64,000 nt of DNA from Branchiostoma floridae (Eukaryota; Chordata; Leptocardii; Amphioxiformes; Branchiostomatidae): NCBI RefSeq assembly GCF_000003815.2, contig NC_049980.1, positions 9,141,594 to 9,205,593 on the forward strand, in the 5' to 3' direction. A model generated the notes under the pieces. The model was not told where the DNA came from and did no database searches. It saw only the letters and a program-made list of their open reading frames with translations. The position numbers were made by a program, and so were the translations under genes. Position 1 is the stretch's first letter. Each line of letters starts with the position of its first letter. Positions 53,109 to 64,000 of the stretch are shown here, in pieces.

Positions 53109-56100
53109 ATGATGGCTTCTCATTGGCTGTTTGCTGTGGCCCTGGTGGTCTGCCTGTCACATCGGTCCGTTTACTCTCGAACGCTTCAAGACGAGACCGC
53201 CGACACCTCCCGACAGGGGACGAATGTTGCCGAGTATTACCGACAGGAAGGAAACAACGGGCGGTGCACCTACACGTTCGTTGTCCCGACAGAGGACGCG
53301 CCGTGTGCAAAATCCGCACAGGACCACAGTACCGCCATTTTGGAAATAAAAGACGACATGGGGAAGATGAAGGCTCTGTGGTCTGACTTAAACTCTCGTT
53401 TAGCTGCACTAGAACAGCAAAACACCGTAGTTACAAGGGCTCCCGAGCAGATAATGGATCAGTCCGCCAACATGGAAAGTCGTCTGCAAGAGAGTGAACA
53501 TAAGATTCAGCACCTCATGACGTTAATGATAAACCACACACACGACATCAAGGTCTTGCAGGACTCGTATCGTCAGGTGGATAATAACGCGATAGTTTTA
53601 TCTCGCGTCATGGCTGAGATTATGGAGCAGAACCGGGGCCTTCAGGCGGGGCTGAGAGATGACCGCGGTGCGGTGAAAAAGCTGCAGTACACGGTATCAA
53701 ACCAGACGGAGACGACCAACCAACTGCGAGCGCTGGTCGTCCGCCAGAACGAGGTCATCAACGAGCTCAGCAAGCAGATTCTCGAGAACCGCGAGAATTC
53801 GCGAGATTTGGAGAGACAACTGGGATGGCTGAAACATGCACAGGCAGAGGGTACTGCCGATGATCGCGAAGGAATGAAGAACCTGACTGATATAATATTC
53901 AACCTTCAGAATGACATTATCCGCGAACAAGCCTCGATACGCGTCCAACTGCGCACTGTCCTCAGGAAGCAGAAGAGGTCTGGGAAGAAATTTGATGAGA
54001 CCATCCGAGACCTGACGCAAGTGATTGTGGGAGTTCAGAAGGAGGTGAACAAGGCTTCCCCGAAGGAAGCGAATGACGCGTCCTCTACCGTGACGCTGTA
54101 CCAGAGGGCGGGGGCGATGGTGGCCCACGACAAGCGGCCGATGTCCGCCGGTACCGGTCAGAACGACCCTGCCAAGAGGATACCCATGCTGGTCATGGAC
54201 CTGCCCAAAGGAGGGAGAGCGGAAGCCGTCAAACTTGCAAACGGTAAGTTTTTCCGAATTCGAAGTTGTTTCAGTTCCGAAAATGTTTAACTCTTGTTCT
54301 GCTGAGAATGTTTTTGCCAATTTAACCCCCTAAGCTGATTAATTAATCTGATCAGTGAAACTTGACCTATTCTGTGCTGCTGCTGCAGATTTACCTCCCC
54401 AATCGATGCGGTATGCCGAATTTAAGTGAGAAATGCCCCAAACCCGTAAAGATACTGGAAATACATATAGGCATGTGCATCCCGTATATATACGGGCTCA
54501 GCAGGATAATTATTAGAGTTTTAAGTGTCACATAAGTTTCACAGAAGCAACGACTCAGATGCAAGCATTGGGCCAGTCAATTATAGTCTACATTTTTTAC
54601 TTTGTCCAGACTGTGCTGAGATCTACCGCGGTGCACACCGGAAGGACGGAGTCTACACCATCGGGATTGGGCATGACGTCATGTCCGTGTTCTGCGACAT
54701 GACGACGTCACGAGGCGGGTGGACCGTGTTCCAGAGACGCCTGGACGGTGCGGTGGACTTCAACCGCAACTGGGCTCAGTACAAGCACGGCTTCGGCACG
54801 GCAGGTGAGGTGACTTTTGTCGTATCATCTAAATAGTTTTTTTGTCAGTTTACTAGCATGATGATGATATTCCCGCTTTATGTCATATTCTAGCCTCCTT
54901 AGCGATTAGAAAAAGAAGAAATGAGTTAGGCTGTTAATTCATCTTCGTAAGGCTTAGGTCTTAATCGCAGCGGTGCCCGTCAGGGATGTAGTCCCAGCAG
55001 GGCTCCGAAGCCACAGATTTGTCCCGGTAGACTACCTTTGTTCCCCGCGGGTAGGTCATGATGTCTATTTGTTACCGCATGCCGGGTTCATTTTAAGTCC
55101 GACTTAAAGTCAACCCGGCCGGGACCCTACCTAGTCCAAAGATACTCCGGGAGCCACAAGGTGTCCCACGGAGCCACGTAGGGGTCGCGCCCGAAAGTGC
55201 TAAAAACTACCCGGTAGGGCCTCTTTATCCAATTGGGTACTACGCCTAACCTGGTTTCTCCAAAAGAAAATGTAGACAATGTTTCATGGCTATCATGGTC
55301 TATTATGACTGTGGTAGACAAGCGTACATGGAAAACTGTTTCCTAATAATTTGTTACTCATCGCTCCCTTTGTGTGAATCCTGTTGACTGATATGTTGTA
55401 CGAATCAGGAGGTGAATACTGGCTTGGGAACGAGAACCTGCATCTCCTGACCAGGGGCGGGAAGTACATGCTGCGGATTGATTTCGAGGACTGGGAAGGT
55501 GTGAAACGGTTCGCGGAATACGACAGCTTTAAGTTGGAGCCTGAGGTCGACAAATACCGGTAAGTTTGGCCAGCACTTTACGTAATGGAATTCTTTTCAT
55601 TTGAATTGTAGTTGTTTCGGACAGATAGGCTCTTTAGCTGATGTGTTTCAAATTTACCATTGTACTTTTGTATGGCCTACATTTCCATCTTGCATGGTCT
55701 ACAATTCCCTCTATTGCCTTCGAATTCTGTTTAAACGTAACATAAGAAACATAAGAATTTATAACTACATCTTGGCATTGACAACTTTTCATAAAGAATT
55801 CAGGTCAATGGACATATATCACCCTATCGTCGTATAAATTGACCATGGAAACGAAATGCATGCATTTCAAAATCTGATACGACATGCAATGTGGATGTAT
55901 ATTAGCCCGGAGTCCAGTCTTGTTCGCTTTAGTCCACTCCCGAAGGTCGCTACCTGCCATTCAGTCATGATATGGTTAGCGACTAAAGCGAACAAGGCTG
56001 GACTCCAGAGTAGATGTATAGATATCAATAGTCCATTACAATAATCACATAAAGTACCGTTAGTTTCTCTGAACATAAATATCAACCTACTCCATCTTTT

Positions 56101-57142
56101 TTTACATAGACTGAGGCTGGGGAACTATGACGGTACGGCGGGAGACGCTTTGATTCACGACAAGAACGACCAGTTCTCCACGTACGACCAGGACCACGAC
56201 AGCAGCCAGAACAACTGCGCCCAGCTGAAGAGTGGCGGCTGGTGGTACAGCGACTGCAGCAGGTCCAACATCAACGGAAGGTAGCCGACAAGGCTTAAAT
56301 CTTTACTCATCACTCATCAACTACGGGACTCAAAGCTACACCACCTTTTCCCTATATTAAAATTTACCTGCCTAAGTGCTTAGGCCAGGCACTACGTGAA
56401 GTATCTCCACGTCAAACGTGCACTGGGCTGATTCTTAAGACTGCGTCCGCAGTCTTAAAAATATCAGTCCAGTGTCTACTACAAAAACTACATGCCATTA
56501 AAAAATCATAACATTTCCAGGTTAAAAGATACAAAACCCGAAAATTTTACTGCAAGTAACACACGGTCACAAACAAATTAACCATAGCCTTGTTTTCCAC
56601 AAAACAAATATCATCGCAATCCAGTTAGACGTTCTTCAATTATAGTAACCATAGACCACAGATGTAGACGCCAAAAACTATATCTCCACTTTTTTTATGT
56701 AAATGATGGTTTGAAGGCTGATTAGATCATTAGATCATTATATGCCTTTTCATGCCAGTCGTGTTTTTTTACTACCATCACCGTATCCATTCAGGGAACT
56801 GTAATGTTTACGTCATTTTTGTTTTTGTAACTGTTGCAAGATTCATTCTTGTGCGTGTGTACAATCACGAAATCACTGAGTAGCTTCAGCAGTCGACCTT
56901 CTCAATCACTTTTCTACTCTGTTGCTACATTATCTATCGGTTACCTAGACTGAGATAATAACCCAAACAATCTTTGATACTCTGATAATCTTGGAATACA
57001 AATCTTCCTCTGCAGGTACTACAAGACCGGTATGTACCACTCTACCTACCAGAACGGAATCTACTGGCACGACTTCCGAGGGGTGTGGTACTCTCTCAAG
57101 TCCGTACAGATGGCGATCCGCCCCGTGGACTACAGGCAGTAA
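53109..57142 (+). CDS. Secreted coiled-coil fibrinogen-domain protein (angiopoietin-like 1/2/6 type)
   Basis: Five exons, 53109-54243, 54610-54804, 55409-55559, 56110-56280 and 57016-57142, all GT-AG and in phase, give 592 residues. A signal peptide (MMASHWLFAVALVVCLSHRS) is followed by a Cys motif CTYTFVVPTEDAPC like the one in ANGPTL1/2/6 and in EMILIN-type proteins. Next comes a long coiled coil (about 75-330) with N-glycosylation sites (NHT, NQT, NLT). The C-terminal 214 residues are a fibrinogen-related domain: DCAEIYRG, FCDMTTSRGGWTVFQRRLDG, YWLGNENLHLLT, a calcium site DQDHD (520-524), NNCAQLKSGGWWYSDC and SVQMAIRP. Such proteins form oligomers through the coil and act as extracellular ligands or lectins. 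Orthology to a given ANGPTL is not shown, and tenascin- or ficolin-like relatives remain possible. A foldback element lies in intron 3. Confidence 0.9.
55903..56012. mobile_element. Foldback MITE, TTAGCCCGGAGTCCAG family
   Basis: The left arm TAGCCCGGAGTCCAGTCTTG followed by TTCGCTTTAGTC is mirrored by the right arm GACTAAAGCGAACAAGGCTG followed by GACTCCAGAGTA, with a loop of about 45 bp. It lies in intron 3 of the fibrinogen-domain gene. A shorter relative is at 60791-60848. Confidence 0.9.
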
Positions 57143-60100
57143 AGCACCTCACCAGGAGGAGTGTCAAGCGAAAATTCCAGGAAACGGAGTCTTTTCTAGT
57201 GACATGAAGTTTCCAGGAGAAGACGAGTTCTTTCTTGTGACGATGGTGTTCCTTGGAGGTCCAGGAGCGCGCGTTGTTTTGAGTGACTATCTGAAGTTCT
57301 CAGAGTTCCAAGAATTCGTCTTGTTTTCAGTGACAATGACGTGCCTCTCGCACTTCTAGGAATTACGTGTTGTGTCTAGTGTCACCATGTGGAGTTCGTC
57401 AGATTTCCAGGAACTCGTATACGGTTCGTTTGAAGTGACCAACGAAGTTCCTCAAGCTGCCTTGGTGATGCCGGGGTGGTTCTGCCTGTGCTGAGTGTTA
57501 ACGTTGGTTGTTGGACGCGTTACGTTGTGTCCGGGAAACGGCGTCTATCTACGGATGTTGAACTTGACTTGGAACTACACTCACCTTCAGAGTGAATGTG
57601 TACAAATTAAAAGTATTTGAGTTGATCTTTTTTCCATCTATACTGGTACTGTGCGCAAAAATCTAGAAGCTTAAATAATGACAATATGTCATTAGTTAGA
57701 TTACAGACTAGGTTTAACATGATAACGTACGACAGATTTAGTGTGGTACTTGTGCAAAATGAAAGGCCGCTATAGCTACCTATACATGTCTGCCTAACAT
57801 ATAACTGATAAAAAAAGAACTTGCACTCGTAGATTTGACACTTCAACGTTTACGTTACTAATACTTGCTGATCCTTGCTAGGAACCGCTCTGTAAACCTT
57901 CTAAATCGTCAGTCCTTTTTCCTCTTTCAAGCCTGTCTGCGTTCCTTATTTTCCTTTCTACCTCGAACATAAAGCTGGAGTTTTATAACGTTATTGATTA
58001 ATAAAAAAATTATATCACTCCTGGGCTGATGTGCCAACAAAGACTTTTTGATTGGTTGATAAGATGCCAGTTAATAGGATGGCCGCAACCACGTGGTATG
58101 AATGATTGAAGAAGACACTATAAGAAATGGTAATTATCAAGCGTCTTTAAAACGCCGTTTAACAATGGTCCCACTAATCAAACTTTGATGCGAGCATCAA
58201 ACGTTGATTTTTGCATCGAGAATGTTCTCATTGTTGTGTACCATCTGTAATAGACCTATCACATACTTCCGCCCACCTCCGTCAAAGCCTATAGGTGCAT
58301 TCAAAAAAGCATAAAAATGCAAATGTTTGACGGACAGTCACTCTCTCATTGGTCGAACTGGTAATTGTGATGGACAGTCAGGTCCGGTCTATATTGTCTC
58401 ACGCTGCCTAGAAATCACCTGCCACACTAAACAAATCTCATTCCGTCGTAATGTACACAAACTGACCTTGAATATCACCAGGGGTCACAAGGTCATGCCG
58501 TGCCCCCCTCCCCATCAGTCGCGGCACGTGCGGCATGTCCCCGTGCCCGTAAGCGGGGGTCCGCGAGGCATGGGCCGTCACAGCACGCCAAATTGGCCGC
58601 GACATTCCCGTAAACAACCAAATATATCAAATTCCAGTTCCGTCGTTAGAGCACTTTTCTCCCGTGGGACTTTTTAAACACGAGCTTTATTTGAAGCCAT
58701 GATAAGCTCATCCAGATATAATTACCTCTTGGCATTCTCGTGAATGGATCGCTCATTTTAACGTTCGTTGTTATGGGTGGCAACAACCACGATAAAACTT
58801 AAATACGAATACTTAGCAAGCATTGAGTGAACACTTGAAAAAAATAAACATTGTAAGAGACCCTCGTTTAATCAAATATCCCAAAACATCCAATGCAACA
58901 AGAATAACTGTAAATGGAATAGGTAACTCAAAATGTGAAGCTCTTGCCTTGCATCCTTGTCTTTTCGCACGACTATTAATCGAAATTTAACATTTTCATC
59001 GAGATGACATTATTTTTGCTAACATAAGTGGTGGTATCCACAAATAAACAATAAATGGAAGGACATGACCACTTAGAAGATTACATGAGAATGTGATACA
59101 TTTTATCGTGGGAGGGGGAGGGTTGTAAGACAAGTCATTAGACATACAGCTGTGAAGCGGTGACAGATGATGATGTATTGTTGACAGCAGCCAAATGAGC
59201 GGTGTTGACGTGCATGTTAACTCCATGGGGGGGGGGGCTAATTTATCATTTCTCGACCTTTATAATGATAAAGAGAGCAAATTGGGGGTACACTATACTA
59301 CTTGTACTGATGTCATCGGTTATTAGGTTTACTCCTGACTCGATTGTGGTGATACACAGATAGTTCAGTGTTATTGATTTAAGACCAGACCGTCAACAAA
59401 GATTTCAGGACGCAGTTTGACATTCTGTTACACAACATATGATATTTGAGACCTATACAATCCATGGCGTTTTCAATTTTGTTGTACAGTATTGATACTG
59501 TAAATGTAGAAATATTTGCGGTGGTTCCATGTCCACAATTTTCGCCGTGACCGCTTCATCACTCACTGACAACCACCTCAAACATATTTTCTGACTGCTG
59601 TCTGTTTTCCTTTGTGTTTACGGTGAGCACCACATGTATTTATAAACCGTACAGTATTACGATGTGTTTTCTAGCACCTGTTACACCAAAGAATGCACGA
59701 ATACTAGGATGACACACATTGAAAAGTCCCAATCCTCAAACATTTTAAACATATTTTACGAAGAAAGTTAATCCAAATCAAAGCCATAATTTACTATACT
59801 ATTCCTCCCTAGATCGACCACATATTGTTGTAGCACCTTTGCCTCGAAATTATATTGAGTTCGTCATACAATTGTCATTTGTTACGACAAGATACATGCC
59901 ATATTGCATGATGGCTAGTGTTTTTGATCGATTGTTGTTACTTTGAACGGTATCTGAGGTTGTTTATCCTCTATTTCATTGATTGATTTCTATATATGTT
60001 ATTTATGATTAGAGGATATTTCAGTAACCACATATACACAAACGACTCCGCAGTTGTACATACGGGTTTACTGTACTAGAAGAACATATTTTTACATACT

Positions 60101-60790
60101 TAGCGAATATTTTTGTACGAGTGCACGTATGTTTAGGATTGTCGTTCGTCGACTGGAAAGCAGTGATATGTTAAGAATTAGGTTTTGATTTTGACGTTTG
60201 AAGGTCTTGGTGTACCCTGGGTGGTATACGTCGATTATCCTATGACAATGTCTGGATAGAAGACAAAAACAAAATGCCATCTTATGACCTGATCTGTACA
60301 GTCCTATGAATATACTTGATTTACAGGTGTCCAGATGTATTAAACAAATAGTTCTTTGCTTTATGTTGGTTCTACATTATCTTGGTTGACTCTTTCTTTA
60401 TTGTATGTCATATGTGACTGTGAGCAAATGGGTAACATATTTTGACCTATTCAGTGATAGATTTAGATGTAGCGGATTTTTCAATAGGAAATTTATCAAT
60501 TCTGTTCATTTTTGTCAGTTTCACGGTCGTTCTGGTATTTTTCTTCATGTTGCGAAATTTAAAGTTTGAACGTTTGTCGATTTCCGCCATCTAAGGGTGT
60601 TGTACAGAGCCGAGCATCGCTGACTATGTGTGGCATTTTCCTCGATTAGAAACGTGGGAAGGGTGTTACATGCATGCTAGCGAAAGTATAACTTGAATAA
60701 ATGAGTAACGAATAAAGAAAAAGCAGCAAAAAGTAGCTTTTGGTTAGGTAGAAATCCATGACAGCCTCCAGAACAATCCACCTTGTGTAC
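57143..60790. other. 3' flank of the fibrinogen-domain gene and intergenic DNA
   Basis: The probable 3' UTR follows the stop codon, with ATTAAAAG at about 57606 as one possible poly-A signal context. Beyond it I see no gene. A MITE fragment at 59496 is listed separately, and a poly-G run is at 59227-59236. Confidence 0.45.
59496..59585. mobile_element. Broken copy of the TACTGTAAATGC MITE
   Basis: TACTGTAAATGTAGAAATAT followed by TTGCGGTGG corresponds to one end of the element at 25420-25604, with CGCCGTGACCGCTTCATCAC downstream resembling its interior. The opposite end is missing. Confidence 0.6.
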
Positions 60791-60848
60791 TAGCCTGGAG
60801 TCCAGTCCTGTTCGCTTTGTTCCGCGAACAGGACAGGACTCCAGGCTA
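60791..60848. mobile_element. Minimal foldback MITE, TAGCCTGGAGTCC family
   Basis: The 58 bp are almost a perfect palindrome: TAGCCTGGAGTCCAGTCCTG then TTCGC, a loop of about five bases, then GCGAACAGGACAGGACTCCA then GGCTA. It is the same family as 55903-56012 without the long loop. Confidence 0.92.
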
Positions 60849-61642
60849 CTTGTGTACCTCCTGCTCTTCCACTAGACCTGAACGAGATTGTCTAGCTGTT
60901 AGCGCCACCTTGCTATAGTTGATAAAACTCCCTGCGTTATAAGAAGACTGAGCTGTAGCGCAGGTATCCGCCCTTACCCAAATTGCTCATGTATGCAAGG
61001 CAACATTCTGCACGACCTAGACCCTTTGTAGTTTTCTCGTCTCTTATTGCGTTTTGTCCTCCATTCAAGTGGTGGGATTTTTTTTCAGTGGATGTTCCAC
61101 TTAATTGCGCCTTCCCCCATGTAGTCTGTACAAACCTGGGTGTAAAACCTGTCCGGTTGGCTGTAGTTTATTTCATCAAAAAAACGTGATTGGAACAATC
61201 TTTCCTTCTAGCACTGTGCCCTACGTTCTGCAGGTCACGAAAATGTGGGTCACAAACGTACAGCAGACGGTCATTCACCAACGTGGAACAAAAGTGGTGA
61301 CAACATACAAGAAGAAACATTTCGTGCTACAATTTCTTCAAGACTAGAACGACTCTCCACGACATTTCAGGCAAGATTTTTGAGGGAGAAGAGATTTTTG
61401 ACTCATGGATTCGGGCCATCCTCTTCCAACACCATTTAGAACGCTTGAGAGAACACATATGGGGCTGAGAATTGTCAAAAATGCCTCTTGGACGAGATTG
61501 ATTCATGAATGTGCAACTGTTGCTGGTACCGCCGGGTCTATTTACAATGGGTGCTGACCCTCAGTTACTGTGATTTCGTCCTCACATCGATCGGTGAGTA
61601 TGCTGTCAACCTATAAAGTACTAGAAGTGTCGCAAACCACTT

Positions 61643-61733
61643 TGGCCAGATTTACACACGTTTTTTTCTGAGCCGACTCCAAGTCGCCGAGTCGTCCTGT
61701 AGCCGATTAATAATGCGTGTGTAAATTGGACCA
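61643..61733. mobile_element. Small inverted-repeat element (91 bp)
   Basis: TGGCCAGATTTACACACG at the left and CGTGTGTAAATTGGACCA at the right form an 18 bp stem with a few mismatches. It is a probable MITE. The family is unknown. Confidence 0.6.
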
Positions 61734-63081
61734 TTGTGTCATGAAATACAGGTGACATTTCAGATAGTTTTGTGCATGACGCAATCATATCCATTGACAT
61801 TTCATGACCCCAAAAAGCACCTGAAAGGTCGTTGAACCGCATATACAACTGTGCTAGCATTTTTTCTTAGACCCTCAACAAAAGTTATCTGATTTTTTTC
61901 GACAATACATTTGTGAGTGCGTGAGTTTGAATAGGGTAATCAAATCGTCACCTTAGAACCTTGGAAACGCTTTTTCAAAAACGCCGTTCTTGAAACTAAA
62001 CCCTAACTGTTGGTGTCTCGGTAAGTGCCACGGTTGGAACAGTGGGAAAGGAAATGACAAAGACACATCCATCCGTTCAACATACAGGCACGTATCATGT
62101 GGCCTTACAAATACCTGTGCAGAAAACACATGTTCTATTTGTCGCCCGAGGGATCCCCGGGAGTACACTGTCCTTTGCTCGCTCTTGCGTTGCCAACTAC
62201 CCCTAGCTGTTGCTTACAAAAGCCTTCACGACGGAGCATCGAATTAGTAAATTGCCGGCTATTTCATCTTGGAATCGATTTGTGTCAGTATGTTGTCTGT
62301 AGTGCTATTTTTTAAGAATTCCTTAAATCTATAAAACAAAACATACTTCAATATCCAGTTGTGCTCGAATGAATGACCTCACCTCACCTATCATTTGACC
62401 TTCTAATGACCGCGTGCATGAAAACAATTTCACAACAACAGAAAACAAATTAGCGGAAACAAAATAGTCCACATGACCACAAGGAAATGTGCATGCGGAA
62501 ATGGGTGCCACACACCATGACGTCATAATCAGACGACATTTAGGACATGTGCAGGTGTGGCTCTACATACGGAGTGTTCAGAGTCCTAAACACTACTTGA
62601 TCGTTTTACACAGAGCAGGACTTCACACTGCGAACCCCAAGTTCTCCTCACCTCCTTTTCCAGTCATGTGTGCCGTATTGTGGACTATGGACTGTTTGGA
62701 AGAAGCACCTGGTACGGGTATCTGATCATGGTAAGTACAGTGCTGTCCATCATAATTACTGTGAAGACTACTGTGACCTAGCCGAAGGGAAGGTAACGTG
62801 TTATCATTCATGCCATACCTGTGACGCGAAAACGTTCGATACGGGTGTTCCGGACCGGGCCATAACTTCCGTATCGCACAGGTTCGAAAGGCGTATCACA
62901 CGGGCTCCATTCGAATAAATCGAACTGTTTCGAGCGGTGCCATCGAAAGTTCGAATACCTGATTCGGGCGTTGGAACATTACTGTTGCAACACCTTTTGT
63001 TGGAGGGCACCAAATTTGTTCAACTTCTGGCGCATTTCGCATCAAAAAAAGGGTTTTCTCAGGTGGGTATGGCATAAATAA

Positions 63082-63167
63082 AATACAACACGGTCTTCGG
63101 TCGTCGGGCGATCCGACCCCCGGTCGGGCTGGGACCTCGGGTGATACGGAATACGCCGTGTTGTATT
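63082..63167. mobile_element. Small inverted-repeat element (86 bp)
   Basis: AATACAACACGG and CCGTGTTGTATT are perfect 12 bp inverted repeats around a GC-rich loop with GGTCGTCGGGCG and CCGGTCGGGC. It is a possible MITE or a structured element. Confidence 0.55.
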
Positions 63168-63407
63168 CTATATGTATTGTTCGTCTATACAAAAAAAAAT
63201 AAAGAAATCCAATTGCAAGGAGCTAATAATTGGCAAAAATTAACCTCTGTGTGTTACCATGTATAACACCTGTGGACGATATCTTTCTGCCAGCATTCTC
63301 CTGTTGCTCACTAGGTCTGGCAGTGTGACTCAAAGGAAATGCCAATATTCTTAGATCATACCTCTTTTTTTAAGTATTTGCCATTGTGGCCTTAGTTTGA
63401 AAACAAA

Positions 63408-63425
63408 GGGGGGGGGGGGGGGGGG
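63408..63425 (+). repeat. Poly-G tract (18 G)
   Basis: Eighteen consecutive G, likely to form a G-quadruplex on this strand and prone to sequencing error. It lies shortly before the minisatellite and the terminal gap. Confidence 0.95.
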
Positions 63426-63478
63426 TCACTGCGGTTCTCACTGCGGTAAGTTGGTGGTGTCGCTGCGAGGAGTCTACC

Positions 63479-63700
63479 ACTGTAAAGTCCACGGCCGTGG
63501 AGTCCTGGAGTCCATCACTGGAAAGTCTATGGCCGTGACGTCCATCACAGTAAAGTCCACGGCGGTGGAGTCCACCACTGCTAAGTCCACGGCCGTGGAA
63601 TCCATCACTGGAAAGTCCACGGTCGTGACGCTCACCACTATAAAGTCCACGACGGTGGAGTCCACCATTGTCAAATCCACGGTCATGGTGCCCGGCACTA
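63479..63700. repeat. Minisatellite, unit about 30 bp (AAGTCCACGGCCGTGGAGTC)
   Basis: Seven or so diverged copies of AAGTCCACGGCCGTGGAGTC followed by CATCACTGGA. Each unit contains the palindrome CCACGGCCGTGG. Because 30 is a multiple of three, the array stays open in several frames on both strands (for example KSTAVESTTA repeated). It may be coding, but no start or splice support is visible before the gap. Confidence 0.85.
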
Positions 63701-63758
63701 AAAGGTCTTAAAATGTCTTTACCAAACGTTTTATTTCCACGCTCGCACCAGTTTGGAT

Positions 63759-63914
63759 NNNNNNNNNNNNNNNNNNNNNNNNNNNNNNNNNNNNNNNNNN
63801 NNNNNNNNNNNNNNNNNNNNNNNNNNNNNNNNNNNNNNNNNNNNNNNNNNNNNNNNNNNNNNNNNNNNNNNNNNNNNNNNNNNNNNNNNNNNNNNNNNNN
63901 NNNNNNNNNNNNNN
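63759..63914. other. Assembly gap (156 N)
   Basis: A run of N directly after the minisatellite, probably an assembly failure caused by the repeat. Confidence 0.99.
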
Positions 63915-64000
63915 AACTCTTATCGATCAAAGAACTCAATGTCGCATTGGAGAGTTAATAGAATTTCTCCGTATGAACCAACTAGCCAGGCCCGTAGCAA

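Larger units (their letters stand above)
60849..63407. other. Intergenic with two small inverted-repeat elements
   Basis: No gene is supported. Frames near 61105-61439 and 62489-62918 lack family similarity. The two short inverted-repeat elements at 61643 and 63082 are listed separately. Confidence 0.4.

Noticed and set aside
61105-61439. Overlapping plus-strand frames that might be a gene fragment
   Set aside because: Two different frames are open at once, neither resembles a known family, and no splice sites link them to other coding segments.

Overview
The window looks like nuclear DNA of an invertebrate chordate, most likely a lancelet (Branchiostoma). The reasons are spliced genes with short exons and GT-AG introns, a thyroid-peroxidase-type gene and an angiopoietin-like gene with vertebrate-style domain order, and very many small inverted-repeat DNA transposons in introns and intergenic DNA. 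The species call is inference. Three runs of N mark assembly gaps.

Layout. Positions 1-9.7 kb hold repeats: a tRNA-related SINE, a compound microsatellite, several MITEs, and a 2 kb element with 29 bp perfect TIRs that contains the 3' end of an unrelated LINE. Positions 9734-13627 are one 5'-truncated LINE on the minus strand, bounded by a 16 bp target-site duplication. Positions 13968-27734 (plus) are a 20-exon gene for a secreted heme peroxidase. Its order is signal peptide, somatomedin-B domain, animal heme peroxidase, Sushi/CCP, EGF-like domain, C-type lectin domain. Its introns contain at least eight inverted-repeat elements from different families.

Positions 29726-41288 are the most striking object: a complete 11.56 kb DNA transposon with about 31 bp terminal inverted repeats and a 7 bp (or 8 bp) direct target duplication. 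It carries two convergent genes. One is a single-exon 1190-residue Pif1/RecD-type helicase (plus). The other is a ten-exon P-element/THAP9-type transposase (minus) with a full D, D, E triad. It lacks an obvious THAP finger and has a winged-helix-like segment near the N-terminus instead. I traced the exons by hand: the transposase phases agree across nine introns (one junction is uncertain), and the helicase frame is uninterrupted. The element therefore looks recent and possibly autonomous. I know of no standard P-superfamily element that encodes its own Pif1 helicase, but I could not search.

Positions 41.3-53.1 kb have no gene I can support. They hold MITEs, a GC-rich block, tandem repeats of about 315 bp and about 246 bp, and a gap. 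Positions 53109-57142 (plus) are a five-exon gene for a secreted coiled-coil plus fibrinogen-domain protein of ANGPTL1/2/6 type. From 57.1 kb to the end the sequence is intergenic, with foldback elements, a MITE fragment, a poly-G run and a 30 bp minisatellite next to the last gap.

The two host genes both encode secreted modular proteins (peroxidase-lectin and fibrinogen-domain) of the kind linked to extracellular matrix, mucosal defence or hormone synthesis, but nothing in the sequence shows that they work together. The helicase and transposase are linked by lying inside the same pair of terminal repeats.
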